From NCBI GenBank assembly GCA_032622095.1, contig CP136067.1:130901990-130965989 (forward strand): a stretch of DNA of 64,000 nucleotides, written 5' to 3'. The notes under the pieces were generated by a model that worked only from the letters and a program-made list of their open reading frames with translations, did no database searches and was not told the DNA's origin. Position numbers and translations under genes: made by a program. Numbering within the stretch: the first letter of the stretch is position 1; each line of letters begins with the position of its first letter. The stretch is from Siphonodentalium dalli (Eukaryota; Mollusca; Scaphopoda; Gadilida; Siphonodentaliidae). Shown here piece after piece: positions 35,801 through 51,215 of this stretch.

Positions 35801-38800
35801 ACATCATCATCATAGCAATTTATCAGAACAAATCATCATCATAGCAATTCATCAGAACACATCATCATCATAGCAATTCATCAGAACACATCATCATCAT
35901 AGCAATTCATCAGAACACATCATCATCATAGCAATTCATCAGAACACATTATCATCATAGAAATTCATCAGAACACATCATCATCATAGCAATTCATCAG
36001 AACACATCATCATCATAGCAATTCATCAGAACACATCATCATCATAGCAATTCATCAGAACACATCATCATCATAGCAATTCATCAGAACACATCATCAT
36101 CATAGCAATTCATCAGAAAACATCATCATCATAGCAATTCATCAGAACACATCATCATCATAGCAATTCATCAGAACACATCACCATCATAGTAATTCAT
36201 CAGAACACATCATCATCATAGCAATTAATCAGAACACATCATCATCATAGCAATTCATCAGAACACATCATCATCATAGCAATTCATCAGAACACATCAT
36301 CATCATAGCAATTCATCAGAACATATCATCATCATAGCAATTCATCAGAACACATCATCGTCATAGCAATTCATCAGAACACATCATCATCATAGCAATT
36401 CATCAGAACACATCATCATCATAGCAATTCATCAGAACACATCACCATCATATTAATTCATCAGAACACATCATCATCATAGCAATTCATCAGAACACAT
36501 CATCATCATAGCAATTCATCAGAACACATCATCATCATAGTAATTCATCAGAACACATCACCATCATAGTAATTCATCAGAACACATCATCATCATAGCA
36601 ATTCATCAGAACACATCATCATCATAGTAATTCATCAGAACACATCACCATCATAGTAATTCATCAGAACCCATCATCATCATAGTAATTCATCAGAACA
36701 CATCATCATCATAGCAATTCATCAGAACACATCATCATCATAGTAATTCACCAGAACACATCACCGTCATAGTAATTCATCAGAACACATCATCATCATA
36801 GCAATTCATCATAACACATCATCACCATAGTAATTCATCAGAACCCATCACCATCATAGTAATTCATCAGAACACATCATCATCATAGCAATTCATCAGA
36901 ACACATCATCATCATAGCAATTCATCAGAACACATCACCATCATAGTAATTCATCAGAACACATCATCATCATAGTAATTCATCAGAACACATCATCATC
37001 ATAGCAATTCATCAGAACACATCATCATCATAGCAATTCATCAGAACAAATCATCATCATAGCAATTCATCAGAACACATCATCATCATAGCAATTCATC
37101 AGAACACATCATCATCATAGCAATTCATCAGAACACATCATCATCATAGCAATTCATCAGAACACATCATCATCATAGCAATTCATCAGAACACATCATC
37201 ATCATAGCAATTCATCAGAACACATCATCATCATAGCAATTCATCAGAACACATCATCATCATAGCAATTCATCAGAACACATCATCATCATAGCAATTC
37301 ATCAGAACACATCATCATCATAGTAATTCATCAGAACACATCACCATCATAGCAATTCATCAGAACACATCATCATCATAGCAATTCATCAGAACACATC
37401 ACCATCATAGTAATTCATCAGAACCCATCATCATCATAGTAATTCATCAGAACACATCATCATCATAGCAATTCATCAGAACACATCATCATCATAGTAA
37501 TTCACCAGAACACATCACCGTCATAGCAATTCATCAGAACACATCATCATCATAGCAATTCATCAGAACACATCATCATCATAGCAATTCATCAGAACAC
37601 ATCATCATCATAGTAATTCATCAGAACACATCATCATCATAGTAATTCATCAGAACACATCATCATCATAGCAATTCATCAGAACACATCATCATCATAG
37701 CAATTTATCAGAACAAATCATCATCATAGCAATTCATCAGAACACATCATCATCATAGCAATTCATCAGAACACATCATCATCATAGCAATTCATCAGAA
37801 CACATCATCATCATAGCAATTCATCAGAACACATCATCATCATAGAAATTCATCAGAACACATCATCATCATAGCAATTCATCAGAACACATCATCATCA
37901 TAGCAATTCATCAGAACACATCATCATCATAGCAATTCATCAGAACACATCATCATCATAGCAATTCATCAGAACACATCATCATCATAGCAATTCATCA
38001 GAAAACATCATCATCATAGCAATTCATCAGAACACATCATCATCATAGCAATTCATCAGAACACATCACCATCATAGTAATTCATCAGAACACATCATCA
38101 TCATAGCAATTAATCAGAACACATCATCATCATAGCAATTCATCAGAACACATCATCATCATAGCAATTCATCAGAACACATCATCATCATAGCAATTCA
38201 TCAGAACATATCATCATCATAGCAATTCATCAGAACACATCATCGTCATAGCAATTCATCAGAACACATCATCATCATAGCAATTCATCAGAACACATCA
38301 TCATCATAGCAATTCATCAGAACACATCACCATCATATTAATTCATCAGAACACATCATCATCATAGCAATTCATCAGAACACATCATCATCATAGCAAT
38401 TCATCAGAACACATCATCATCATAGTAATTCATCAGAACACATCACCATCATAGTAATTCATCAGAACACATCATCATCATAGCAATTCATCAGAACACA
38501 TCATCATCATAGTAATTCATCAGAACACATCACCATCATAGTAATTCATCAGAACCCATCATCATCATAGTAATTCATCAGAACACATCATCATCATAGC
38601 AATTCATCAGAACACATCATCATCATAGTAATTCACCAGAACACATCACCGTCATAGTAATTCATCAGAACACATCATCATCATAGCAATTCATCATAAC
38701 ACATCATCACCATAGTAATTCATCAGAACCCATCACCATCATAGTAATTCATCAGAACACATCATCATCATAGCAATTCATCAGAACACATCATCATCAT

Positions 38801-41800
38801 AGCAATTCATCAGAACACATCACCATCATAGTAATTCATCAGAACACATCATCATCATAGTAATTCATCAGAACACATCATCATCATAGCAATTCATCAG
38901 AACACATCATCATCATAGCAATTCATCAGAACAAATCATCATCATAGCAATTCATCAGAACACATCATCATCATAGCAATTCATCAGAACACATCATCAT
39001 CATAGCAATTCATCAGAACACATCATCATCATAGCAATTCATCAGAACACATCATCATCATAGCAATTCATCAGAACACATCATCATCATAGCAATTCAT
39101 CAGAACACATCATCATCATAGCAATTCATCAGAACACATCATCATCATAGCAATTCATCAGAACACATCATCATCATAGCAATTCATCAGAACACATCAT
39201 CATCATAGTAATTCATCAGAACACATCACCATCATAGCAATTCATCAGAACACATCATCATCATAGCAATTCATCAGAACACATCACCATCATAGTAATT
39301 CATCAGAACCCATCATCATCATAGTAATTCATCAGAACACATCATCATCATAGCAATTCATCAGAACACATCATCATCATAGTAATTCACCAGAACACAT
39401 CACCGTCATAGCAATTCATCAGAACACATCATCATCATAGCAATTCATCAGAACACATCATCATCATAGCAATTCATCAGAACACATCATCATCATAGCA
39501 ATTCATCAGAACACATCATCGTCATAGCAATTCATCAGAACACATCATCATCATAGCAATTCATCAGAACACATCATCTTCATAGCAATTCATCAGAACA
39601 CATCACAATCATATTAATTCATCAGAACACATCATCATCATAGCAATTCATCAGAACACATCATCATCATAGCAATTCATCAGAACACATCATCATCATA
39701 GTAATTCATCAGAACACATCACCATCATAGTAATTCATCAGAACACATCATCATCATAGCAATTCATCAGAACACATCATCATCATAGTAATTCATCAGA
39801 ACACATCACCATCATAGTAATTCATCAGAACCCATCATCATCATAGTAATTCATCAGAACACATCATCATCATAGCAATTCATCAGAACACATCATCATC
39901 ATAGTAATTCACCAGAACACATCACCGTCATAGTAATTCATCAGAACACATCATCATCATAGCAATTCATCATAACACATCATCACCATAGTAATTCATC
40001 AGAACCCATCACCATCATAGTAATTCATCAGAACACATCATCATCATAGCAATTCATCAGAACACATCATCATCATAGCAATTCATCAGAACACATCATC
40101 ATCATAGTAATTCATCAGAACACATCACCATCATAGTAATTCATCAGAACACATCATCATCATAGCAATTCATCAGAACACATCATCATCATAGTAATTC
40201 ATCAGAACACATCATCATCATAGTAATTCATCAGAACACATCATCATCATAGCAATTCATCAGAACACATCATCATCATAGCAATTCATCAGAACAAATC
40301 ATCATCATAGCAATTCATCAGAACACATCATCATCATAGCAATTCATCAGAACACATCATCATCATAGCAATTCATCAGAACACATCATCATCATAGCAA
40401 TTCATCAGAACACATCATCATCATAGAAATTCATCAGAACACATCATCATCATAGCAATTCATCAGAACACATCATCATCATAGCAATTCATCAGAACAC
40501 ATCATCATCATAGCAATTCATCAGAACACATCATCATCATAGCAATTCATCAGAACACATCATCATCATAGCAATTCATCAGAAAACATCATCATCATAG
40601 CAATTCATCAGAACACATCATCATCATAGCAATTCATCAGAACACATCACCATCATAGTAATTCATCAGAACACATCATCATCATAGCAATTAATCAGAA
40701 CACATCATCATCATAGCAATTCATCAGAACACATCATCGTCATAGTAATTCATCAGGACACATCATCATCATAGCAATTCATCAGAACACATCATCATCA
40801 TAGTAATTCACCAGAACACATCACCGTCATAGTAATTCATCAGAACACATCATCATCATAGCAATTCATCATAACACATCATCACCATAGTAATTCATCA
40901 GAACCCATCACCATCATAGCAATTCATCAGAACACATCACCATCATAGTAATTCATCAGAACACATCATCATCATAGTAATTCATCAGAACACATCATCA
41001 TCATAGCAATTCATCATAACACATCATCACCATAGTAATTCATCAGAACACATCATCATCATAGCAATTCATCAGAACACATCACCATCATAGTAATTCA
41101 TCAGAACACATCATCATCATAGTAATTCATCAGAACACATCATCATCATAGCAATTCATCAGAACACATCATCATCATAGCAATTCATCAGAACAAATCA
41201 TCATTATAGCAATTCATCAGAACACATCATCATCATAGCAATTCATCAGAACACATCATCATCATAGCAATTCATCAGAACACATCATCATCATAGCAAT
41301 TCATCAGAACACATCATCATCATAGCAATTCATCAGAACACATCATCATCATAGCAATTCATCAGAACACATCATCATCATAGCAATTCATCAGAACACA
41401 TCATCATCATAGCAATTCATCAGAACACATCATCATCATAGCAATTCATCAGAACACATCATCATCATAGTAATTCATCAGAACACATCACCATCATAGC
41501 AATTCATCAGAACACATCATCATCATAGCAATTCATCAGAACACATCACCATCATAGTAATTCATCAGAACCCATCATCATCATAGTAATTCATCAGAAC
41601 ACATCATCATCATAGCAATTCATCAGAACACATCATCATCATAGTAATTCACCAGAACACATCACCGTCATAGCAATTCATCAGAACACATCATCATCAT
41701 AGCAATTCATCAGAACACATCATCATCATAGCAATTCATCAGAACACATCATCATCATAGCAATTCATCAGAACACATCATCGTCATAGCAATTCATCAG

Positions 41801-44800
41801 AACACATCATCATCATAGCAATTCATCAGAACACATCATCTTCATAGCAATTCATCAGAACACATCACAATCATATTAATTCATCAGAACACATCATCAT
41901 CATAGCAATTCATCAGAACACATCATCATCATAGCAATTCATCAGAACACATCATCATCATAGTAATTCATCAGAACACATCACCATCATAGTAATTCAT
42001 CAGAACACATCATCATCATAGCAATTCATCAGAACACATCATCATCATAGTAATTCATCAGAACACATCACCATCATAGTAATTCATCAGAACCCATCAT
42101 CATCATAGTAATTCATCAGAACACATCATCATCATAGCAATTCATCAGAACACATCATCATCATAGTAATTCACCAGAACACATCACCGTCATAGTAATT
42201 CATCAGAACACATCATCATCATAGCAATTCATCATAACACATCATCACCATAGTAATTCATCAGAACCCATCACCATCATAGTAATTCATCAGAACACAT
42301 CATCATCATAGCAATTCATCAGAACACATCATCATCATAGCAATTCATCAGAACACATCATCATCATAGTAATTCATCAGAACACATCACCATCATAGTA
42401 ATTCATCAGAACACATCATCATCATAGCAATTCATCAGAACACATCATCATCATAGTAATTCATCAGAACACATCATCATCATAGTAATTCATCAGAACA
42501 CATCATCATCATAGCAATTCATCAGAACACATCATCATCATAGCAATTCATCAGAACAAATCATCATCATAGCAATTCATCAGAACACATCATCATCATA
42601 GCAATTCATCAGAACACATCATCATCATAGCAATTCATCAGAACACATCATCATCATAGCAATTCATCAGAACACATCATCATCATAGAAATTCATCAGA
42701 ACACATCATCATCATAGCAATTCATCAGAACACATCATCATCATAGCAATTCATCAGAACACATCATCATCATAGCAATTCATCAGAACACATCATCATC
42801 ATAGCAATTCATCAGAACACATCATCATCATAGCAATTCATCAGAAAACATCATCATCATAGCAATTCATCAGAACACATCATCATCATAGCAATTCATC
42901 AGAACACATCACCATCATAGTAATTCATCAGAACACATCATCATCATAGCAATTAATCAGAACACATCATCATCATAGCAATTCATCAGAACACATCATC
43001 GTCATAGTAATTCATCAGGACACATCATCATCATAGCAATTCATCAGAACACATCATCATCATAGTAATTCACCAGAACACATCACCGTCATAGTAATTC
43101 ATCAGAACACATCATCATCATAGCAATTCATCATAACACATCATCACCATAGTAATTCATCAGAACCCATCACCATCATAGTAATTCATCAGAACACATC
43201 ATCATCATAGCAATTCATCAGAACACATCATCATCATAGCAATTCATCAGAACACATCACCATCATAGTAATTCATCAGAACACATCATCATCATAGTTA
43301 TTCATCAGAACACATCATCATCATAGTAATTCATCAGAACCCATCACCATCATAGTAATTCATCAGAACACATCATCATCATAGCAATTCATCAGAACAC
43401 ATCATCATCATAGTAATTCATCAGGACCCATCATCATCATAGTAATTCATCAGAACACATCATCATCATAGTAATTCATCAGAACACATCACCATCATAG
43501 TAATTCATCAGAACCCATCATCATCATAGTAATTCATCAGAACACATCATCATCATAGCAATTCATCAGAACACATCATCATCATAGTAATTCATCAGAA
43601 CACATCACCATCATAGTAATTCATCAGAACACATCATCATCATAGCAATTCATCAGAACACATCATCATCATAGTAATTCATCAGAACACATCATCATCA
43701 TAGTAATTCATCAGAACACATCATCATCATAGCAATTCATCAGAACACATCATCATCATAGCAATTTATCAGAACAAATCATCATCATAGCAATTCATCA
43801 GAACACATCATCATCATAGCAATTCATCAGAACACATCATCATCATAGCAATTCATCAGAACACATCATCATCATAGCAATTCATCAGAACACATCATCA
43901 TCATAGAAATTCATCAGAACACATCATCATCATAGCAATTCATCAGAACACATCATCATCATAGCAATTCATCAGAACACATCATCATCATAGCAATTCA
44001 TCAGAACACATCATCATCATAGCAATTCATCAGAACACATCATCATCATAGCAATTCATCAGAAAACATCATCATCATAGCAATTCATCAGAACACATCA
44101 TCATCATAGCAATTCATCAGAACACATCACCATCATAGTAATTCATCAGAACACATCATCATCATAGCAATTAATCAGAACACATCATCATCATAGCAAT
44201 TCATCAGAACACATCATCATCATAGCAATTCATCAGAACACATCATCATCATAGCAATTCATCAGAACATATCATCATCATAGCAATTCATCAGAACACA
44301 TCATCGTCATAGCAATTCATCAGAACACATCATCATCATAGCAATTCATCAGAACACATCATCATCATAGCAATTCATCAGAACACATCACCATCATATT
44401 AATTCATCAGAACACATCATCATCATAGCAATTCATCAGAACACATCATCATCATAGCAATTCATCAGAACACATCATCATCATAGTAATTCATCAGAAC
44501 ACATCACCATCATAGTAATTCATCAGAACACATCATCATCATAGCAATTCATCAGAACACATCATCATCATAGTAATTCATCAGAACACATCACCATCAT
44601 AGTAATTCATCAGAACCCATCATCATCATAGTAATTCATCAGAACACATCATCATCATAGCAATTCATCAGAACACATCATCATCATAGTAATTCACCAG
44701 AACACATCACCGTCATAGTAATTCATCAGAACACATCATCATCATAGCAATTCATCATAACACATCATCACCATAGTAATTCATCAGAACCCATCACCAT

Positions 44801-47280
44801 CATAGTAATTCATCAGAACACATCATCATCATAGCAATTCATCAGAACACATCATCATCATAGCAATTCATCAGAACACATCACCATCATAGTAATTCAT
44901 CAGAACACATCATCATCATAGTAATTCATCAGAACACATCATCATCATAGCAATTCATCAGAACACATCATCATCATAGCAATTCATCAGAACAAATCAT
45001 CATCATAGCAATTCATCAGAACACATCATCATCATAGCAATTCATCAGAACACATCATCATCATAGCAATTCATCAGAACACATCATCATCATAGCAATT
45101 CATCAGAACACATCATCATCATAGCAATTCATCAGAACACATCATCATCATAGCAATTCATCAGAACACATCATCATCATAGCAATTCATCAGAACACAT
45201 CATCATCATAGCAATTCATCAGAACACATCATCATCATAGCAATTCATCAGAACACATCATCATCATAGCAATTCATCAGAAAACATCATCATCATAGTA
45301 ATTCATCAGAACACATCATCATCATAGCAATTCATCAGAACACATCACCATCATAGTAATTCATCATAGCAATTCATCAGAACACATCATCATCATAGCA
45401 ATTCATCAGAACACATCATCATCATAGCAATTCATCAGAACACATCATCATCATAGCAATTCATCAGAACACATCATCATCATAGCAATTCATCAGAACA
45501 CATCATCGTCATAGCAATTCATCAGAACACATCATCATCATAGCAATTCATCAGAACACATCATCATCATAGCAATTCATCAGAACACATCACCATCATA
45601 TTAATTCATCAGAACACATCATCATCATAGCAATTCATCAGAACACATCATCATCATAGCAATTCATCAGAACACATCATCATCAAAGTAATTCATCAGA
45701 ACACATCACCATCATAGTAATTCATCAGAACACATCATCATCATAGCAATTCATCAGAACACATCATCATCATAGTAATTCATCAGAACACATCACCATC
45801 ATAGTAATTCATCAGAACCCATCATCATCATAGCAATTCATCAGAACACATCATCATCATAGCAATTCATCAGAACACATCATCATCATAGTAATTCACC
45901 AGAACACATCACCGTCATAGTAATTCATCAGAACACATCATCATCATAGCAATTCATCATAACACATCATCACCATAGTAATTCATCAGAACCCATCACC
46001 ATCATAGTAATTCATCAGAACACATCATCATCATAGCAATTCATCAGAACACATCATCATCATAGCAATTCATCAGAACACATCACCATCATAGTAATTC
46101 ATCAGAACACATCATCATCATAGTAATTCATCAGAACACATCATAATTCATCAGAACACATCATCATCATAGCAATTCATCAGAACACATCATCGTCATA
46201 GTAATTCATCAGGACACATCATCATCATAGTAATTCATCAGGACCCATCATCATCATAGCAATTCATCAGAACCCATCACCATCATAGTAATTCATCAGG
46301 ACCCATCATCATCATAGCAATTCATCATGACCCATCATCATCATATCAATTCATCAGAACCCATCATCATCATCATAGCAATTCATCAGGACACATCATC
46401 ATCATAGTAATTCATCAGGACCCATCATCATCATAGCAATTCATCAGGACACATCATCATCATAGCAATTCATCAGGACCCATCATCATCATAGTAATTC
46501 ACCAAAAACCCATCATAATCGATAGCAATTCATCAGGACCCATCATCACCATAGCAATTCATCAGGACCCATCATCATCATAGTAATTCATCAGGACCCA
46601 TCATCATCATAGCAATTCATCAGGACCCATCATCATCATAGCAATTCATCAGGACCCATCATAATCGATAGCAATTCATCAGGACCCATCATAATCGATA
46701 GCAATTCATCAGGACCCATCATCATCATCATATCAATTCATCAGGACCCATCATCATCATATCAATTCATCAGGACCCATCATCATCATAGCAATTCATC
46801 AGGACCCATCATCATCATAGCAATTCATCAGGACCCATCATCATCATAGCAATTCATCAGGACCCATCATCATCATAGCAATTCATCAGGACCCATCATC
46901 ATCATCATAGCAATTCATCAGGACCCATCATCATCATAGTAATTCATCAAAACCCATCATCATCATAGCAATTCATCAGGACCCATCATCATCATAGCAA
47001 TTCATCAGGACCCATCATAATCGATAGCAATTCATCAGGACCCATCATCATCATCATATCAATTCATCAGGACCCATCATCATTATAGCAATTCATCAGG
47101 ACCCATCATCATCATAGCAATTCATCAGGACCCATCATCATCATAGCAATTCATCAGGACCCATCATCATCATAGCAATTCATCAGGACCCATCATCATC
47201 ATAGCAATTCATCAGGACCCATCATCATCATCATAGCAATTCATCAGGACCCATCATCATCATAGCAATTCATCAGGACC

Positions 47281-48250
47281 CATCATAATCGATAGAAATT
47301 CATCAGGACCCATCATCATCATCATATCAATTCATCAGGACCCATCATCATTATAGCAATTCATCAGGACCCATCATCATCATAGCAATTCACCAGGACC
47401 CATCATCATCATCATAGCAATTCATCAGGACCCATCATCATCATAGCAATTCATCAGGACCCATCATAATCGATAGCAATTCATCAGGACCCATCATCAT
47501 CATCATAGCAATTCATCAGGACCCATCATCATCATAGTAATTCATCAGGACCCATCATCATCATAGCATTTCATCAGGACCCATCATCATAATAGTAATT
47601 CATCAGGACACATCATCATCATAGCAATTCATCAGGACCCATCATCATCATAGCAATTCATCAGGACACATCATCATCATAGCAATTCATCAGGACCCAT
47701 CATCATCATAGCAATTCATCAGGACCCATCATCATCATAGCAATTCATCAGGACCCATCATCATCATAGCAATTCATCAGGACCCATCATCATCATCATA
47801 GCAATTCATCAGGACCCATCATCATCATAGCAATTCATCAGGACCCATCATCATCATCATAGCAATTCATCAGGACCCATCATCATCATAGCAATTCATC
47901 AGGACCCATCATAATCGATAGAAATTCATCAGGACCCATCATCATCATCATATCAATTCATCAGGACCCATCATCATTATAGCAATTCATCAGGACCCAT
48001 CATCATCATAGCAATTCACCAGGACCCATCATCATCATCATAGCAATTCATCAGGACCCATCATCATCATAGCAATTCATCAGGACCCATCATAATCGAT
48101 AGCAATTCATCAGGACCCATCATCATCATCATAGCAATTCATCAGGACCCATCATCATCATAGTAATTCATCAGGACCCATCATCATCATAGCATTTCAT
48201 CAGGACCCATCATCATAATAGTAATTCATCAGGACACATCATCATCATAG
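47281..48250. repeat. Higher-order repeat of ~626 bp inside the array
   Basis: The block starting CATCATAATCGATAGAAATT at 47281 is repeated from 47907, with the same order of rare variants after it (CATCATTATAGC, AATTCACCAGG, AGCATTTCATC, CATAATAGTAATT). The whole ~340 bp of variant units is therefore duplicated with the array units between. Confidence 0.8.
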
Positions 48251-48707
48251 CAATTCATCAGGACCCATCATCATCATAGCAATTCATCAGGACACATCAT
48301 CATCATAGCAATTCATCAGGAACCATCATCATCATAGTAATTCATCAGGACACATCATCATCATAGCAATTCATCAGGACCCATCATCATCATAGTAATT
48401 CATCAGGACACATCATCATCATAGTAATTCATCAGGACACATCATCATCATCATAGTAATTCATCAGGACACATCATCATCATAGCAATTCATCAGGACC
48501 CATCATCATCATAGCAGTTCATCAGGACCCATCATCATCATATCAATTCATCAGGACCCATCATCACCATAGCAATTCATCAGGACCCATCATCGTCGAT
48601 ATCATAGAAATTCATCAGAACCCATCACCATCATAGTAATTCATCAGGACCCATCATCATCATAGCAATTCATCAGGACCCATCATCATCATAGCAATTC
48701 ATCAGGA

Positions 48708-49105
48708 CCCATCATCATCGATATCATATCAATTCATCAGGACCCATCATCATCGATATCATAGCAATTCATCAGGACCCATCATCATCGATATCATATC
48801 AATTCATCAGGACCCATCATCATCATCATATCAATTCATCAGGACCCATCATCATCATCATAGCAATTCATCAGGACCCATCATAATCGATATCATAGCA
48901 ATTCATCAGGACCCATCATCATCGATATCATATCAATTCATCAGGACCCATCATCATCGATATCATAGCAATTCATCAGGACCCATCATCATCGATATCA
49001 TATCAATTCATCAGGACCCATCATCATCATCATATCAATTCATCAGGACCCATCATCATCATCATAGCAATTCATCAGGACCCATCATAATCGATATCAT
49101 AGCAA
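48708..49105. repeat. Higher-order repeat of ~203 bp (six-unit block, two copies)
   Basis: The order of unit types (three ATCGATATCAT units, two with the extra CAT, one ATAATCGATATC) at 48708-48910 is repeated at 48911-49105. This is a recent block duplication in the flank of the array. Confidence 0.8.
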
Positions 49106-50689
49106 TTCATCAGGACCCATCATCATCGATATCATATCAATTCATCAGGACCCATCATCATCGATATCATATCAATTCATCAGGACCCATCATCATCATA
49201 GCAATTCATCAGACCCATAATCATCATAGCAATTCATCAGGACCTATTTTCATCGATATCATAGTAATTCATCAGGACCCATCATCATCGATATCATAGT
49301 AATTCATCAGGACCCATCATCATCATAGCAATTCATCAGGACCCATCATCATCGATATCATATCAATTCATCAGGACCCATCATCATCATAGCAATTCAT
49401 CAGGACCCATAATCATCATAGCAATTCATCAGGACCCATCATCATCGATATCATAGTAATTCATCAGGACCCATCATCATCGATATCATAGTAATTCATC
49501 AGGACACATCATCATCATAGCAATTCATCAGGACACATCATCATCATAGCAATTCATCAGGACCCATCATCATCATAGCAATTCATCAGAACCATCATCA
49601 TCATAGCAATTCATCAGGACCCATCATCGTCATAGAAATTCATCAGGACACATCATCATCGATATCATAGCAATTCATCAGGACCCATTATCATCATATC
49701 AATTCATCAGGACCCATAATCATCATATCAATACATCAGGACCCATAATCATCATAGCAATTCATCAGGACCCATAATCATCATAGCAATTCATCAGGAC
49801 CCATCATCATCATAGTAATTCATCAGGACACATCATCATCATAGCAATTCATCAGGACCCATCATCATCATAGCAATTCATCAGAACCATCATCATCATA
49901 GCAATTCATCAGGACCCATCATCATCATAGAAATTCATCAGGACACATCATCATCGATATCATAGCAATTCATCAGGACCCATTATCATCATATCAATTC
50001 ATCAGGACCCATAATCATCATAGCAATACATCAGGACCCATCATCATCATAGCAATTCATCAGGACCCATCATCATCATAGCAATTCATCAGGACCCATC
50101 TTCATCATAGCAATTCATCAGGACCCATCATCATCGATATCATAGCAATTCATCAGGACCCATCATCATCATAGCAATTCATCAGGACCCATAATCATCG
50201 ATATCATAACAATTCATCAGGATCCATTATCATCATATCAATTCAACAGGACCCATCATCATCATAGCAATTCATCAGGACCCATCACCATCATAGCAAT
50301 TCATCAGGACCCACCATCATCATACCAATTCATCAGGACCCATCATCATCATAGCAATTCATCAGGACCCATAATCATCATAGCAATTCATCAGGACCCA
50401 TCATCATCATCATAGCAATTCATCAGGACCCATAATCATCATAGCAATTCATCAGGACACATCATCACCATAGCAATTCATCAGGACCCATCATCATCAT
50501 CATAGCAATTCATCAGGACCCATCATCATCATAGCAATTCATCAGGAACCATAATCATCGATATCATAGCAATTCATCAGGACCCATTATCATCATATCA
50601 ATTCAACCGGACCCATCATCATCATAGCAATTCATCAGGACCCATCATCATCATACCAATTCATCATGACCCATCATCATCATCATAGC

Positions 50690-51215
50690 AATTCATCAGG
50701 ACGACATAAACAGGGGTCATACCACGGGGGAGTTGGTTTAAAGGCACGTGAGGCCTTAGTTGTCGAAAATATTCATATTTGTTCCAATCACCGTAAAAAG
50801 GAAAACATTAAAACGCATACAGTTTCGTTCATATATACCATGACCATCGCCTAAACAGCATGTTATCATAAAGACCTACTATATTTTACATAAGCAAGAG
50901 CCTGATTGTGTTACGGAAGACAGCACAATGCGACTGGCTAATCACACACAAATGGCATAAACGCTCTTTATTAGTTCCATATCAGGAATTCACCAACAAA
51001 GAACGCTCTTTATGTTTACCATCATAATATAAACAAACACCAGAAAAGTAACGTTTTATGCTTTTGTTTACATAACAATGGTGAAACATATCACCATAAC
51101 ATACTGTTTATGCGATATTTCTTATTTGTATACGGACAAAGTCTGTCTACATTTTGATGTTCTTTCTGTTTTTGACGGGTGGAAATATGTTAACAAACGC
51201 ATCGCTATTCATATA
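50690..51215. repeat. Array-end flank, copy 1 of a segmental duplication
   Basis: From the last array units through CAGGGGTCATACCACGGGGG and the family A MITE, this matches 55955-56590 at very high identity. Relative to that copy it lacks 10 bp (TTTGTGGCGG) and 87 bp (equivalent of 56476-56562). Confidence 0.85.
50742..51191. mobile_element. TTAA-flanked MITE, family A copy 3, right end deleted
   Basis: TTAA at 50738-50741, left end AGGCACGTGAGGCC. The deletion joins ATATGTT to AACAAACGC at 51191 with 3-bp GTT microhomology, removing the right terminus and its TTAA. The full-length paralogue is at 56015-56509. Confidence 0.8.

Larger units (their letters stand above)
29806..50703. repeat. 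29-bp satellite array, right (about 720 units, 20.9 kb)
   Basis: Monomer AATTCATCAGGACCC then ATCATCATCATAGC. There are three zones. 29806-31390 mixes GGACCC and GGACAC units. 31390-46150 is almost pure AGAACACATC type, in unbroken 29-bp phase over at least 32341-45275. 46200-50703 returns to GGACCC units with 32-bp (extra CAT) and ~35-bp (ATCGATATCAT insertion) variants. The marker GAAAACATC recurs at intervals that are exact multiples of 29. Every frame on both strands has stops within a few units. A transcript, if made, would be non-coding. Confidence 0.97.
28055..50722. mobile_element. Giant foldback family F copy 4 with both termini expanded into 29-bp arrays
   Basis: The structure is left tip (TTGTCAAGTGGTCCTGCTAA, 28057), left array (28070-29195), inner arm (29205-29290), core of five ~66-bp repeats (29427-29700), inverted inner arm (29700-29800), right array (29806-50703), and right tip GGACGACATAAACAGGGGTC, which matches the tip of F copy 3 with few changes. 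The inner arms are mirrored: TTGCGGTGTTTG...ATACGAGCGA on the left, and the complement with TACCGTAAAAATGACAAC on the right. The two arrays are the same unit in opposite orientation, as expected for expanded terminal inverted repeats. No frame of 60 codons is open anywhere in the arrays. Confidence 0.78.

Noticed and set aside
29806-50703. CRISPR-like array
   Set aside because: Units of 29 bp abut each other without spacers, variants are shared in blocks, and the surrounding DNA is eukaryotic. It is satellite DNA.
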